Positions 43,488 to 52,737 of a stretch of DNA of 64,000 bases are shown one piece after another. A program made the position numbers and the translations under genes. The stretch comes from Lachnospiraceae bacterium (GTDB taxonomy: Bacteria > Bacillota > Clostridia > Lachnospirales > Lachnospiraceae), in contig JAFVBO010000096.1 in NCBI GenBank assembly GCA_017479935.1, positions 27,344 through 91,343 of the forward strand. The letters are read 5' to 3'. Numbering within the stretch: the first letter of the stretch is position 1; every line of letters starts with the position of its first letter. The notes beneath the pieces are model-generated. The model made no database searches. It was not told the DNA's origin and worked only from the letters and a program-made list of their open reading frames with translations.

Positions 43488-44396
43488 TTATTCTTTTTCG
43501 AATATGTTGAACTTCCTGGCCATAAACAGCGGGTGATACGACTGCTTGGCCTTTCGAAGGCCCGGCAGGCCCACGTCGTCCTCCCGGTTCACCAGCTCCG
43601 CGTCCGGGAATTCCTCCTGCAAAAAGCGCTGGTTGATGAACGGGTACAGTCCCCGGATCTCCGGGTTGGCCTTTTCAATGTGGATAACCGCCATCTTCCG
43701 CGGCGCGTTGTAGGTGCCGATCGTGAAGGCTTCCAGCCGGCCGTCGATCCAGATGCCGCCCATCTTCGCCCGCATGAACTCGCAGTGGTTTAACACGTCG
43801 TGCAGACCTACCACCTCGGCGTCTAAGTGATGCCCCACATCGTCCCCTTTATTCTGCTCCCAGCGGTCCAGAAACTGCCAGATTTCCTGCTTGCTTGCGC
43901 AGTTAAAGCGGCGGTATTCAAACCGGCCTTCGTATTCCTTTATAAAGGCATTGACGTGGTTTTTCTTCTTGTGGTAATCCTTTCCTGCCAGCGTGCGCAG
44001 GCTCTCGGCGCTGTACACGTAGTCCGCGCTGTCCACCGCCTCTTCCACCAGGTACTTCTCCGGGTCCAGATTTAAGATCTGGATGGCCTCCTCGTCCGCC
44101 TCGTAAATGCGCAGCGGCGAATGCAGCACCTCATGGCAATACTGTCTGGTCACTTCAAAGTACTTCGGAAGATCCTCCGCCTTACACAACGGCATTCCCA
44201 TGGAATGCTGGCCTTCTTCCTTCATCCGCCACAAAATGGCGTTCTCATCGGGCCTGCAGAAGCAAACTTCGTAATAATCCCGCCACAGATAGCTGTCAAA
44301 CCAGGTGCTGTCACACACCAGCGTGGGGCGCAGATAAAAATACGGCTCCAGCGTCTCGATATCCTCTGCTTCTATTCTCTTAAACGATAAATCCAT
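43488..44396 (-). CDS. Phosphatidylglycerol lysyltransferase C-terminal domain protein (DUF2156)
   Basis: 302 residues made of two GNAT-like halves, with the family's DYVYSAESLRTLAGKDYHKKKNHVNAF segment in the middle and FINQRFLQEEFPDAELVNREDDVG near the end. MprF proteins attach lysine to phosphatidylglycerol through this domain, but stand-alone versions without membrane helices, as here, may use other acceptors. Function is therefore open. Confidence 0.88.
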   Translation of the reverse strand: MDLSFKRIEAEDIETLEPYFYLRPTLVCDSTWFDSYLWRDYYEVCFCRPDENAILWRMKEEGQHSMGMPLCKAEDLPKYFEVTRQYCHEVLHSPLRIYEADEEAIQILNLDPEKYLVEEAVDSADYVYSAESLRTLAGKDYHKKKNHVNAFIKEYEGRFEYRRFNCASKQEIWQFLDRWEQNKGDDVGHHLDAEVVGLHDVLNHCEFMRAKMGGIWIDGRLEAFTIGTYNAPRKMAVIHIEKANPEIRGLYPFINQRFLQEEFPDAELVNREDDVGLPGLRKAKQSYHPLFMARKFNIFEKE

Positions 44397-44474
44397 ATAC
44401 TCCGGGTTTTTTTCGGCACGTTTCCCGGATGTGCCACAACAAACGTAACCTCTATTCTCTTGCCACCAGCTCTT

Positions 44475-44918
44475 TTACCCGCGTCCGGTGGAGCCAAAGC
44501 CCCCCTCGCCCCGCGAGGTCTCCTCCAGCTCGGATGCCTCCGAAAAGATCCCTCGTAAAAACGGGGTGATCACGATCTGCGCGATCCTCTCCCCGGGGGC
44601 GATCGTCTGCGGTTCCTCGCCGTGATTGTGCAGCGCCACGATGATCTCTCCGCGGTAGTCGGCATCGATCACCCCCACCTTGTTGGCCGGCGCCAAGTGG
44701 CGCTTGCTGGCGAGGCCGCTGCGCGCATAGACGAGGCCGGCGTACCCCTCCGGAATTTCCATCTGAAGGCCGGTATGCACCATCTCCGTCTTTCCGGGGC
44801 CAATGGTCAGTTCTTTGTCCAGCAGGGCATACAAATCCGCCCCGGCGGCTCCGGCACTCCCGTAGGTGGGGATGCGGGCCGCTTCGTCTAACTTCTTGAT
44901 TCGTATGATCGATTCCAT
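44475..44918 (-). CDS. dut: dUTP diphosphatase
   Basis: 147 residues with all five trimeric dUTPase motifs in order: AGADLYA, YARSGLASK, VGVIDADYRGEI, GERIAQIVI and RGEGGFGSTGRG. It hydrolyses dUTP to dUMP and pyrophosphate, keeping uracil out of DNA. Start 44918 is eight bases after the aminopeptidase stop; a longer frame inside that gene has no support. Confidence 0.97.
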   Translation of the reverse strand: MESIIRIKKLDEAARIPTYGSAGAAGADLYALLDKELTIGPGKTEMVHTGLQMEIPEGYAGLVYARSGLASKRHLAPANKVGVIDADYRGEIIVALHNHGEEPQTIAPGERIAQIVITPFLRGIFSEASELEETSRGEGGFGSTGRG

Positions 44919-44926
44919 GTTTTTCC

Positions 44927-46249
44927 TTATATGAAGAGTTCCTCTAAAAGCGCCTCCATATACAACGGATCGCGCGTCCCGGTCAGCTCCCGGCAGGAGT
45001 GCATGGCCAGGATCGGCATGCCCATGTCCACGGTGCGCATTGGCAGCATCGTGGAGGCGATGGCGCCCAAGGTGGAGCCGCCCCTCTGATCCGAGCGGTT
45101 GACAAACACTTGGCAGGGGATTCCGGCCCGCTTGCAAAGCGCCTTCGCGATGGCCATGCCCTCCGTGTCGGAGGCGTAGCGCTGCGAGGCCGCCTGCTTT
45201 AAGACCACACCGCCGTTTAAGCGGACGGGGTTGGTGGGATCGCTCTTTCCGGCGGCGTTGGGGTGCGTGGCGTGGGCCACGTCCACGGAGAACATCAGGC
45301 CCGAAAACACATCGTCCCGCAGCGCCAGCTCGCTTCTTCCGAGCGCGTCATACAGCTTTTCCAGGTAGTGCGCGTACAGGACGGACGCCGCGCCCTGCTT
45401 GGTGGAGCTTCCCACCTCTTCGTTGTCATACAGCGCGATGGCGTTTAGCCGCCCGGAGGGCAGCGTGTCCTTCGCCGCGATAAGCGCGTCCACCGCCGCG
45501 AAGCACGAGGATAAGTTGTCGATGCGGGCGCTCGATAACAGGCTCCGGTCGAACCCGACAAGGCAGCCCTCCTCAACCGGGTAGAGCTTTAAGTCCGTGT
45601 CCAGGATCGCCTCCGGCTTCACCCCAAGTTCTGCTGCCAGGAGCGATAAAAAGCTCTGCTCCGGATCGGTCCCGCAAAGCGGAAGCAGGTCCACCTGCGT
45701 GTTGAATTCCTTGCCCTTGTTGACGTCCCGGTTCATATGGATCGCCAGGTTCGGGATCGTAAGCACCGGTTTTTTGAGGTCCACATAGCGCACCTCGGGG
45801 CAGAACGGATCGCCCGAGTCCAGCACCACGCGGCCCGACAGCGACAGCGGCCTGTCCGGCCAGGTCATCTTGATCATGCCGCCGTAGTCTTCCACGTTTA
45901 ACTTCAGGCACCCTTCCGACTTCATATCCGGCGACGGCTTCACCTGAAAGCAGGGGAAGTCGGTGTGGGCCGAGGCCATGCGAAGCGTCAGCGCCTTTTC
46001 GCCGCCGTCCTTCACCGCAAAAGCAAACAGCGTAGTTCCATACACTTTCGTGTAAAACAGGAGCGTGTCGTTCCCGTTTTCCCGCGCTTTCCGGAAAATT
46101 TCTTTCCAGTTCCCGGAAAGCGGAAGTTCCTGAAAGCCGGCCTTCTGCAGATCCTTTTCCGCAGTCAGCACGGTAAACACCGGGGAGGTGGATTCCGAAA
46201 TTCTCCGTAAAAGCCCCTCCGCGTATTCCTCATAGTTTTCTCTTTTCAT
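44927..46249 (-). CDS. M18 family aspartyl-type aminopeptidase
   Basis: 440 residues. Metal-site segments: SAHTDFPCFQVKP, DNEEVGSST (catalytic Glu pair), DVAHATHPN and a final MGMPILAMHSCRE. These are dinuclear zinc peptidases with tetrahedral oligomers that cut N-terminal residues from peptides in the cytoplasm. It is nine bases after HflC and eight before dUTPase, within one long minus-strand block. Confidence 0.94.
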   Translation of the reverse strand: MKRENYEEYAEGLLRRISESTSPVFTVLTAEKDLQKAGFQELPLSGNWKEIFRKARENGNDTLLFYTKVYGTTLFAFAVKDGGEKALTLRMASAHTDFPCFQVKPSPDMKSEGCLKLNVEDYGGMIKMTWPDRPLSLSGRVVLDSGDPFCPEVRYVDLKKPVLTIPNLAIHMNRDVNKGKEFNTQVDLLPLCGTDPEQSFLSLLAAELGVKPEAILDTDLKLYPVEEGCLVGFDRSLLSSARIDNLSSCFAAVDALIAAKDTLPSGRLNAIALYDNEEVGSSTKQGAASVLYAHYLEKLYDALGRSELALRDDVFSGLMFSVDVAHATHPNAAGKSDPTNPVRLNGGVVLKQAASQRYASDTEGMAIAKALCKRAGIPCQVFVNRSDQRGGSTLGAIASTMLPMRTVDMGMPILAMHSCRELTGTRDPLYMEALLEELFI

Positions 46250-46258
46250 AGTAACCCT

Positions 46259-47395
46259 TTACTGCAACTCATAAAAGATCTGCGCGATCGGCGAGTTCTT
46301 GTCCAGGATGAGCGTCTTGTTGCCGCCGGCCAAAGCCGTCCTGGCGGCATCCAGCGAACGCACGAAGAGATAGAAGTCCGCCTTGTCCGCATCGTTATAC
46401 GCCTCCGACAGGATGCGCATGTACTCGGCCTCGCCCTCGGCCACCAGCATGTCGGCCTTGGCCCGCGCCTCCGACAGAAGGATGGAAACCTCCTTGTCCG
46501 CGGCGTTGCGGATGATCTGCGCCTCCGAATCGCCTAAGGCCGTGTAGGATGCAGCGATGTTGTTGCGCTCGGCAATCATGCGCTCGTACACGGCTTCCTT
46601 GTTTTCATCGGGCAGGTCTAAGATCTTGACGTCCACCGTCTCGATGCAGATGCCGTACTGGTCTTCCACATCGTCGAAGTTCTTCATGATCTCCTCGGTC
46701 AGGCTGACGATGTGCACCACCTGCGGCGTCGCCTCGCCTTCGATCTCCTCAAGCCCGGATACGTCCACATCCACGCCCACGTTGTCCAGCTCGCTGGAGT
46801 TGTTGGCCACGGTGATCTTGCCGTCGCGGCTCTGGATCACCTCGTCCTGCGTCATGTCGGAGATCGTGTTCTTGATGCCGTTGTAGACGATCGTGTCGAT
46901 ACGGCTCTCGGCTGTGGCCGTATTGCCGTTTAATGTCTGGATGAATTTTCTCGGATCCCGGATGGTCCAGAGCACGTAGCAGTCCACGATCATGGACTTC
47001 TTGTCGCTTGTGATGACATCCGAAGCCGGCAGGTCGTACAGGCGCAGGTTTTTCGGGATGCTGGTCACGCTTGTGACAAAGGGCGCCTTCATGGAAAGCC
47101 CCGGCTCCTCACGGATCGAGGTGATGCGGCCGAACTGGCGGATCACGTTATATTCATTCGGATAAGTCACTACAAAGCACTGCGGGAGGATGAGCAAGAG
47201 CACCGCCACCAGGCAGGCAATGCCGATCACCCGCTTGGAATTCTGATCCAACGGCTTTTTATTCTGTTGCCTGGGAGCCGCTTTCTGGCTCTGGCCGGCA
47301 TTGTTTCCAAAAGGGGCGCCGTTCTGCCCGTTCCCTCCAAAGGGGAAACCGTTTCCTCCGTTTGGCCATCTTTCGTTGTCAAAAGGATTGTTCAT
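46259..47395 (-). CDS. hflC: HflC-like SPFH membrane protein
   Basis: 378 residues: a glycine/asparagine-rich N-terminus (to ~45) that is more typical of HflK, a helix (RVIGIACLVAVLLLILPQCF), an SPFH domain (YPNEYNVIRQFGRI; ITSDKKSMIVDCYVLWTIRDPRKFIQTL) and a coiled-coil end rich in Ala and Glu. The middle is HflC-like. HflK and HflC form a cage around FtsH protease and tune its membrane-protein turnover. It follows hflK by 15 bases. Confidence 0.88.
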   Translation of the reverse strand: MNNPFDNERWPNGGNGFPFGGNGQNGAPFGNNAGQSQKAAPRQQNKKPLDQNSKRVIGIACLVAVLLLILPQCFVVTYPNEYNVIRQFGRITSIREEPGLSMKAPFVTSVTSIPKNLRLYDLPASDVITSDKKSMIVDCYVLWTIRDPRKFIQTLNGNTATAESRIDTIVYNGIKNTISDMTQDEVIQSRDGKITVANNSSELDNVGVDVDVSGLEEIEGEATPQVVHIVSLTEEIMKNFDDVEDQYGICIETVDVKILDLPDENKEAVYERMIAERNNIAASYTALGDSEAQIIRNAADKEVSILLSEARAKADMLVAEGEAEYMRILSEAYNDADKADFYLFVRSLDAARTALAGGNKTLILDKNSPIAQIFYELQ

Positions 47396-47410
47396 GGCTG
47401 CTCCTCCTTT

Positions 47411-48361
47411 CTACTGCGCGCCGCTGCCTGTCGCGGCCGGGATGGTAGCAAAGCTGTCAAGCGGCAGCACCGTGTCCGTGCTTCCCTCTTCCCCCTGAAG
47501 GATCACCTTCATGTTCGGGAGAAGCTCTTCCATGGCTTCATAAAACATTCTCTGCTTGGTGATCAGCGGATATTTGGTATATTCCTCATACAGCGAGTTA
47601 AAGCGGGCCGCCTGGCCGGTGGCCTCGTTGATCTTGGCGGCTTTCTGCGCCTCGGCTGCCTGGATGACCATATCCGCGTCCGCCTTCGCCGCCGGAAGCA
47701 CCTCGTTGGCGTACTTGTTGGCGTTGTTCAGCGCGGTGTCCTTGCCCTGCTTGGCGGTTTCCACGGCCTTGAAGGCATCGCTCACCTGCCGTGTGGGCGG
47801 CTCCGCATCCTGGATGCTGACATCCCGCAGCGTGATGCCAATGTCAAAGCGCTCCAGCTTTTCGATCAGCATATCCTTGATGTTCGCCTGAATTTCACTC
47901 TTGCCCGTCGTGAGAACCGAATCGACATTGTACGAAGACACCACGGTACGGATGCAGTTCTGCACCATGTTCTTTAACGTCAGCTCCGGGTTATCCGAGG
48001 CATACAGGGCGGCGATCGGATCCGTCACCTGATAGGAAACGTAAAAATCCACGTTCACGAAGTTGTAATCCTTCGTGATCATCAGCGCTTCCTTCTCCGC
48101 GGTCGTATTCGTTCCGTACTCGTCTAAGACATAGCCGATCGGGAAACCCTTGATGGAGGTGTTCACCATTTTCACGTTCTGGAAAAAAGGAACCTTAAAG
48201 TGCAGGCCGGCTTCGCTCACCAGATGCGGCTTTCCAAAGGTGGTCACCACCGCCTGCGTGTTCTCGCCAATGGTGTAAAAACTGGAAAAAAGCACAATGA
48301 GCAGAAAAATGCCAATTCCAACTCCTGCTCCGATCCGCAAGTATTTTTTGTTCACATTCAT
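47411..48361 (-). CDS. hflK: HflK-like SPFH membrane protein
   Basis: 316 residues: N-terminal helix (~10-30), SPFH domain with NTQAVVTTFGKP, ALMITKDYNFVNVDFYVSYQVTDP and VSIQDAEPPTRQVSDAFKAVETAKQ, the latter characteristic of HflK, then a coiled coil. It lacks the glycine-rich N-terminus usual in HflK, which here sits on HflC instead. It starts 14 bases after the GtrA-like gene. Confidence 0.88.
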   Translation of the reverse strand: MNVNKKYLRIGAGVGIGIFLLIVLFSSFYTIGENTQAVVTTFGKPHLVSEAGLHFKVPFFQNVKMVNTSIKGFPIGYVLDEYGTNTTAEKEALMITKDYNFVNVDFYVSYQVTDPIAALYASDNPELTLKNMVQNCIRTVVSSYNVDSVLTTGKSEIQANIKDMLIEKLERFDIGITLRDVSIQDAEPPTRQVSDAFKAVETAKQGKDTALNNANKYANEVLPAAKADADMVIQAAEAQKAAKINEATGQAARFNSLYEEYTKYPLITKQRMFYEAMEELLPNMKVILQGEEGSTDTVLPLDSFATIPAATGSGAQ

Positions 48362-48375
48362 GTCGTCAAACCCCC

Positions 48376-48837
48376 CTACTTCTTAAAAACAAAGAGTTTA
48401 CTGATCACATAGTTTAAGATGACAATCACCACCTGCGCCACGATCTTGACCGGCAGATTCGGGAAGGTAAGCAGCTTGATGCCCACGAAGAGGATCAGCT
48501 CCTCCACGAGCAGGGTAAACACCCGGCCGCCGTAGAAGGAAAGGATCTGCTTCAGAAAATCTTCCCGGTTCTCGGTCTCGGCGTGAAACACGTAGGTGCG
48601 GTTTGAGAGGAACGCCACAAGGACTGCCAGGATCCACGAAAACACATTGGCAATCAGGGGATCCACACCCAGCACATCCGCGCCCAGCCAGTAGACGCTC
48701 ACGCTGATGACGGTTGTCACAAAGCCAAAGAACAGGTAAAGCAGCACCTCCCTGTGCTTTTGATAAAATGGTTCGAAAATCCGGAGGATGGGCAGTTCCA
48801 TGATCCGGTCGAAAATATCTTTTTTCTTTTCCTGCAT
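48376..48837 (-). CDS. GtrA-family membrane protein
   Basis: 153 residues, four hydrophobic helices, with FFGFVTTVISVSVYW, SNRTYVFH and NYVISKLFVFKK, the standard GtrA pattern. GtrA proteins are thought to flip a lipid-linked sugar or to anchor glycosyl transfer. The GT2 gene just upstream is the usual partner that makes polyprenyl-phosphate sugar. Confidence 0.92.
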   Translation of the reverse strand: MQEKKKDIFDRIMELPILRIFEPFYQKHREVLLYLFFGFVTTVISVSVYWLGADVLGVDPLIANVFSWILAVLVAFLSNRTYVFHAETENREDFLKQILSFYGGRVFTLLVEELILFVGIKLLTFPNLPVKIVAQVVIVILNYVISKLFVFKK

Positions 48838-48934
48838 GTAACTCTTCTTTCTATCTTTTTATGAAAGCGATTGCGGGAGCCGCGCGTCGGCTTTCATGGG
48901 TGTTTTTTAGGAGCACCCGCGCTTCCTGCCCGGC

Positions 48935-50083
48935 TTACTGGTGCTTGATCTGAAGGATGCTCACCATAAAGCTGCCGAAGGCCAGCTGAACGCCCAGGAT
49001 GCACAGCGCCACCGCGGGGATCGTAATCCGCATGACCACGCCGGGTTCTAAAGCGCCAAAGCCCGCTCTTCCCCAGATGACAATCGCCACGATGGAGACG
49101 ATCACGCCCGCGAGGAACAGCAGCACGCCGATAAAGACGCCCTTATCCGTCTGGAAGTTCTTCAGCCTCTCCATGGATTTGGTCATCGGGATATACCCGG
49201 ACACCGAAGCGTATACCTTCGTAAAGATGCTGAAGCTGATCAGGTTCATGCCGATGATCAGAAACGCGCTGGCAAACAGGAGCGTATTGATATCAAGCGA
49301 AACGCCGGACAGGTGGATGGGGCCAAGGAGCAAGCTGACCATCAAAACCAGACCCAGCACGCTTAAGAAAACGCCGGGGTATAAAAACAGCCAGTCCGGG
49401 CTGTGCATCAACAGGAACTTTAAATGGCGCCAGCCATCGCTCCAGGTGCTTAAGTACGGCTTGCGGCTGCGCCCGTCCACCGACAGCGTGCAGGGCACTT
49501 CCGCGATTTTGTAGCCGTGCAGCGCCGACTGCACGATCATCTCGCTGGCAAACTCCATACCGGTCGTGCGAAGCCCCAGCTTGCGCATGCTCTCCGTGTT
49601 AAAGCCGCGCATGCCGCAGTTAAAATCGCCGATATCGTTGTGATAAAACAGGCGTCCCAAGAACGAGATCACCGGCGTTCCCAAGTAGCGGTGCAAAAAC
49701 GGCATGGCGCCCTTTTCGATGCCGCCCTTGAAGCGGTTTCCCATCACCAGGTCGTATCCTTCCCGGAGCTTTTTCACAAACTGGTCCAGCTTCGAAAAAT
49801 CATAGCTGTCGTCCGCATCGCCCATGATGCAGTATTTTCCGGCCGCCGCCGAGATTCCGCCGATTAAGGCAGCGCCGTAACCGCGGGAGGGCACGTGCTC
49901 CACCCTGGCGCCGCAGCTTTCGGCGATCTCGATCGAGCCGTCGGTGCTGCCGTTGTCGGCAATCAGCACTTCGCCCTCGATCCCCATCTCCGCGATCGCC
50001 TTCTGCGCCTTGGTAATACAGGTTTTTAACGTCTCCGCCTCATTTAAGCACGGCATCAGAACGGTCAGTTCCACTTCTCTCAT
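48935..50083 (-). CDS. Polyprenyl-phosphate glycosyltransferase, GT2 family, with C-terminal helices
   Basis: 382 residues. GT-A domain (~1-225) with VLMPCLNEAETL, ADNGSTDGS and the metal motif DADDSYDF, then four helices at the C-terminus (~230-380). It transfers a sugar from a nucleotide donor to a polyprenyl phosphate on the inside of the membrane, in the manner of dolichol-phosphate mannosyltransferase. With GtrA and the GT-C-like protein it makes a plausible surface glycosylation set. Confidence 0.9.
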   Translation of the reverse strand: MREVELTVLMPCLNEAETLKTCITKAQKAIAEMGIEGEVLIADNGSTDGSIEIAESCGARVEHVPSRGYGAALIGGISAAAGKYCIMGDADDSYDFSKLDQFVKKLREGYDLVMGNRFKGGIEKGAMPFLHRYLGTPVISFLGRLFYHNDIGDFNCGMRGFNTESMRKLGLRTTGMEFASEMIVQSALHGYKIAEVPCTLSVDGRSRKPYLSTWSDGWRHLKFLLMHSPDWLFLYPGVFLSVLGLVLMVSLLLGPIHLSGVSLDINTLLFASAFLIIGMNLISFSIFTKVYASVSGYIPMTKSMERLKNFQTDKGVFIGVLLFLAGVIVSIVAIVIWGRAGFGALEPGVVMRITIPAVALCILGVQLAFGSFMVSILQIKHQ

Positions 50084-50234
50084 GTTTTTTCCCCCGCGCG
50101 GCCTGCTAAAACCGCATTTTTCCTAATTATTCTTGATTATTGTCTGGCACAGTTTCGAAAAACATCCTGCGGCTATTGTAGCATTCAGACACGCATTTTT
50201 CAGTAAAACATCCTGCCGCTTTTGCACATTCCGT

Positions 50235-52439
50235 TTATTTCAGTTCTTCCAATGATGTCCGTTTCTTTAAAAGGCGTCTGCCCCGGTGACAGCGAATGTT
50301 CTTCATCACCGCCACGGCTTCCCCTTCCCCGGAAGCATTCCGGGCCATCCGCGCGTCCAATTCCTTGTCCCGCCCGGCTGATTTCTGTGAAATCGTCTCC
50401 CAGATCAGGCCGCCGGTCATCCGCCAGACGGCGATGGCCATCAGCCCCACAAACAGGAACAGGAGCGGATAGCCGCCGGATAAATACCCGGCGTACACGG
50501 CCGGGAAGGCGGAAATATCCGTGTAGGAAACGCCGACGAGCAGAACCAGGAGGCTCGCGGCGCAGGCAAGCGCCATCAGGTACAGCGCGCCCAGGCGCTT
50601 TCTGGTATTCTTGTGCAGCATCAGGATCGTCATCATCGCGAAGACCGCCGCCGCAAAGGCTGCCGCCATCGGGCTGAAGCGCCGGTAGGCCAGGTCTACC
50701 AGGTTGGCGCGGTGCACCGCCTGCTCCGCCTTCTCGAGGACGCCGTCCCGGTTTTCGGGGAAGTAGGCGTAATCGATGTGCATCGTGCGGCTCTCGTCGG
50801 CCAGCACCCTTCCGGTGTAGGAAATCGGTACCTTCGCGATCCCCTTGCCCTGTTTGTCCACAATCACAAGCGAGTACCGGGTCTTGCTCGTCCCGGGTTC
50901 CGCCGGAAACACCGCTTCAAAGCGGCCCGCGTACACCTCGGCGCCGTACAGCGCGTTGATATCGCTCGCCTCATGAAGAGCAGCCCGCCCGATTTCCTCC
51001 TCGCCCTGATAGATCCGAAGCGAAATCGCATCGCTGTCCGCCCGTCCCAGGTCCAGATACCAGCCGGAAAGGTAACCATTCGTCCCCTGATCATACAGGG
51101 CCTTATCCCCGGTGAGCTTCTCCGCGTCGTACACGCGCCAGGGCATCTCCGAGGTGCTCTCCAGCGCCCAGCTCTCCGATTCGATCAGCTGGATCATATA
51201 CACCAGCGCGTCCTGCATTTTCTCGGGCAGCATCTGCGCGTACTCATCCCTCCAGGGGGACATGAGCGCCGACGGCATCACCGGCTGCAGCTCTACCTGC
51301 CCGGCATCGGCCGCCGCATGGATTTCCTCCGCCACCTTCGCGTAGAAGGCATCCGCCGTCTGTGCGCTCTCGTGCAGGCCGGCCTTCATGGCCGCCATCC
51401 GGAAGCCCCAGAAAAACCAGCCGTCTTCTGTCTCCCCATCGCCCGGGTTATCGTCCACCTCCTCGGCGATGGCCAGCGACTCCTCCAGTTCCCCTTTCAT
51501 CCCGGCGAGGGACGGGGAAATCTGATACAGAACGTCCCGCTTCTTTCTGGAAACGGAGACATGCGGCAGCGCCTCTTCCTCCACCTTCACCGCGTAGATG
51601 GCCTTCATCGCATCCGCGAAATGGCTGCCGCTTAGCTCATTCACCGTGCGGATCCCGTACATCTTCTCATTTAACATGGAAACGCCCGTGTTCACGCCCC
51701 CGAGGACGAGAACCGGCAGCAAAATCCAGATCACCAGCAGGACGCGGTTCGGGCTCTTTTTGGCATAGCGCTTTTCTTCCCCGTCCTCTTCCTTTTCCTT
51801 CCGGAAGGTCAGGTACAAAAGCACCACCGAAACCACCACGACAAACGGCAGCACCCACATGGCATCCTCCCGCGTATTCCACAGGGAGGCCAGCCCCGCC
51901 GCCGCGAAAAGCGCCCAGATAAAGCGCTTCGCGCCGGGCGTCTTCAGCCGCAAAAACAGGCCAAAATATCCGGCCAGGATCAGGTTCACCTCAAACAGCG
52001 TCACGCCGTTCCGGTACAACCGCTGCGCCACCGCCCAGGACGTAGACATCGGATTAAAAATCAAAAAGGCGGCCAATAGCACCACAAGCGCCCGGTTTTT
52101 GATGGCCGGATACAGCGCGATGGACAAAATCACGCAGGAAAGCGAATAGCACAGCGTGAACGCCGTCAGAAACGTCAGTCCCGGCACGCGGGAAATCACC
52201 GCCAGAAACAGCGGGAAAAACCATCCCTTCACCAACGTCATATCGCTATACGGCCCCAGCCACTGCCCGCTTGCGATGTGCTGCGCCATCTCCACCATGA
52301 GCCTGTCATCATACCCGGCATCCCCGATCACGTACAGCGGAAGCCCGATCACCATCAGCTGCTTCACCGCCACCAACAGGATGAGCGCCAGGATCATCGC
52401 CTTTTTTCGAAAATCTTCTTTTCTCTCGGAGTCAGTCAT
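50235..52439 (-). CDS. Large membrane protein, GT-C glycosyltransferase-like
   Basis: 734 residues with about nine to ten helices in the first ~250, a ~300-residue external region in the middle, and three helices near the C-terminus. The first outside loop has GDAGYDDRLMVEMAQHI, with the Asp pair where GT-C enzymes hold their catalytic acid. GT-C enzymes use polyprenyl-phosphate sugars on the outer face, which fits the GT2/GtrA genes downstream. The family is not certain. It has its own strong promoter. Confidence 0.72.
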   Translation of the reverse strand: MTDSERKEDFRKKAMILALILLVAVKQLMVIGLPLYVIGDAGYDDRLMVEMAQHIASGQWLGPYSDMTLVKGWFFPLFLAVISRVPGLTFLTAFTLCYSLSCVILSIALYPAIKNRALVVLLAAFLIFNPMSTSWAVAQRLYRNGVTLFEVNLILAGYFGLFLRLKTPGAKRFIWALFAAAGLASLWNTREDAMWVLPFVVVVSVVLLYLTFRKEKEEDGEEKRYAKKSPNRVLLVIWILLPVLVLGGVNTGVSMLNEKMYGIRTVNELSGSHFADAMKAIYAVKVEEEALPHVSVSRKKRDVLYQISPSLAGMKGELEESLAIAEEVDDNPGDGETEDGWFFWGFRMAAMKAGLHESAQTADAFYAKVAEEIHAAADAGQVELQPVMPSALMSPWRDEYAQMLPEKMQDALVYMIQLIESESWALESTSEMPWRVYDAEKLTGDKALYDQGTNGYLSGWYLDLGRADSDAISLRIYQGEEEIGRAALHEASDINALYGAEVYAGRFEAVFPAEPGTSKTRYSLVIVDKQGKGIAKVPISYTGRVLADESRTMHIDYAYFPENRDGVLEKAEQAVHRANLVDLAYRRFSPMAAAFAAAVFAMMTILMLHKNTRKRLGALYLMALACAASLLVLLVGVSYTDISAFPAVYAGYLSGGYPLLFLFVGLMAIAVWRMTGGLIWETISQKSAGRDKELDARMARNASGEGEAVAVMKNIRCHRGRRLLKKRTSLEELK

Positions 52440-52497
52440 TCTTATCTTCCCTTTCCTTCAAAAACGCTGTCCTTTGCACGAAAGTTTTTGTCTTCTC

Positions 52498-52526
52498 ATT
52501 ATAATCCTTATCGTGCGTTCTGACAA
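52498..52526 (-). promoter_or_regulatory. Sigma-70-type promoter of the GT-C-like gene and probable glycosylation block
   Basis: TTGTCA (52521-52526), 17-base spacer, TATAAT (52498-52503) on the minus strand, about 55 bases before the start codon. Confidence 0.8.
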
Positions 52527-52561
52527 GGCAACAATCCGTATAATCTTTGGGGGGCGGGAGG

Positions 52562-52728
52562 TGACAGGGGACGGGCCTGTGTCACAAAATTGACGAAATC
52601 TGACAGGGGACGGGTCTGTGTCACAAAACTGACAGCTGTCAGTTTTGTGACACAGGCCCGTCCCCTGTCAGATTTCGCTTTTGTGACACAGACCCGTCCC
52701 CTGTCACCTGCAGGCCCGTCCCCTGTCA
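52562..52728. repeat. Palindromic repeat cluster 3 (REP-like)
   Basis: Forward units at 52562-52584 and 52601-52623, inverted units at 52648-52670 and 52684-52706, and a partial inverted unit at 52711-52728. The inner pair forms a stem around AGCT. The spacer between the forward units is identical in cluster 4 at 63.97 kb, showing duplication as a block. Confidence 0.92.
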
Positions 52729-52737
52729 CACTTTCTT

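Noticed and set aside
52562..52728. CRISPR array
   Set aside because: Units occur in both orientations with irregular short spacers and no cas genes; they form palindromes, not an array.
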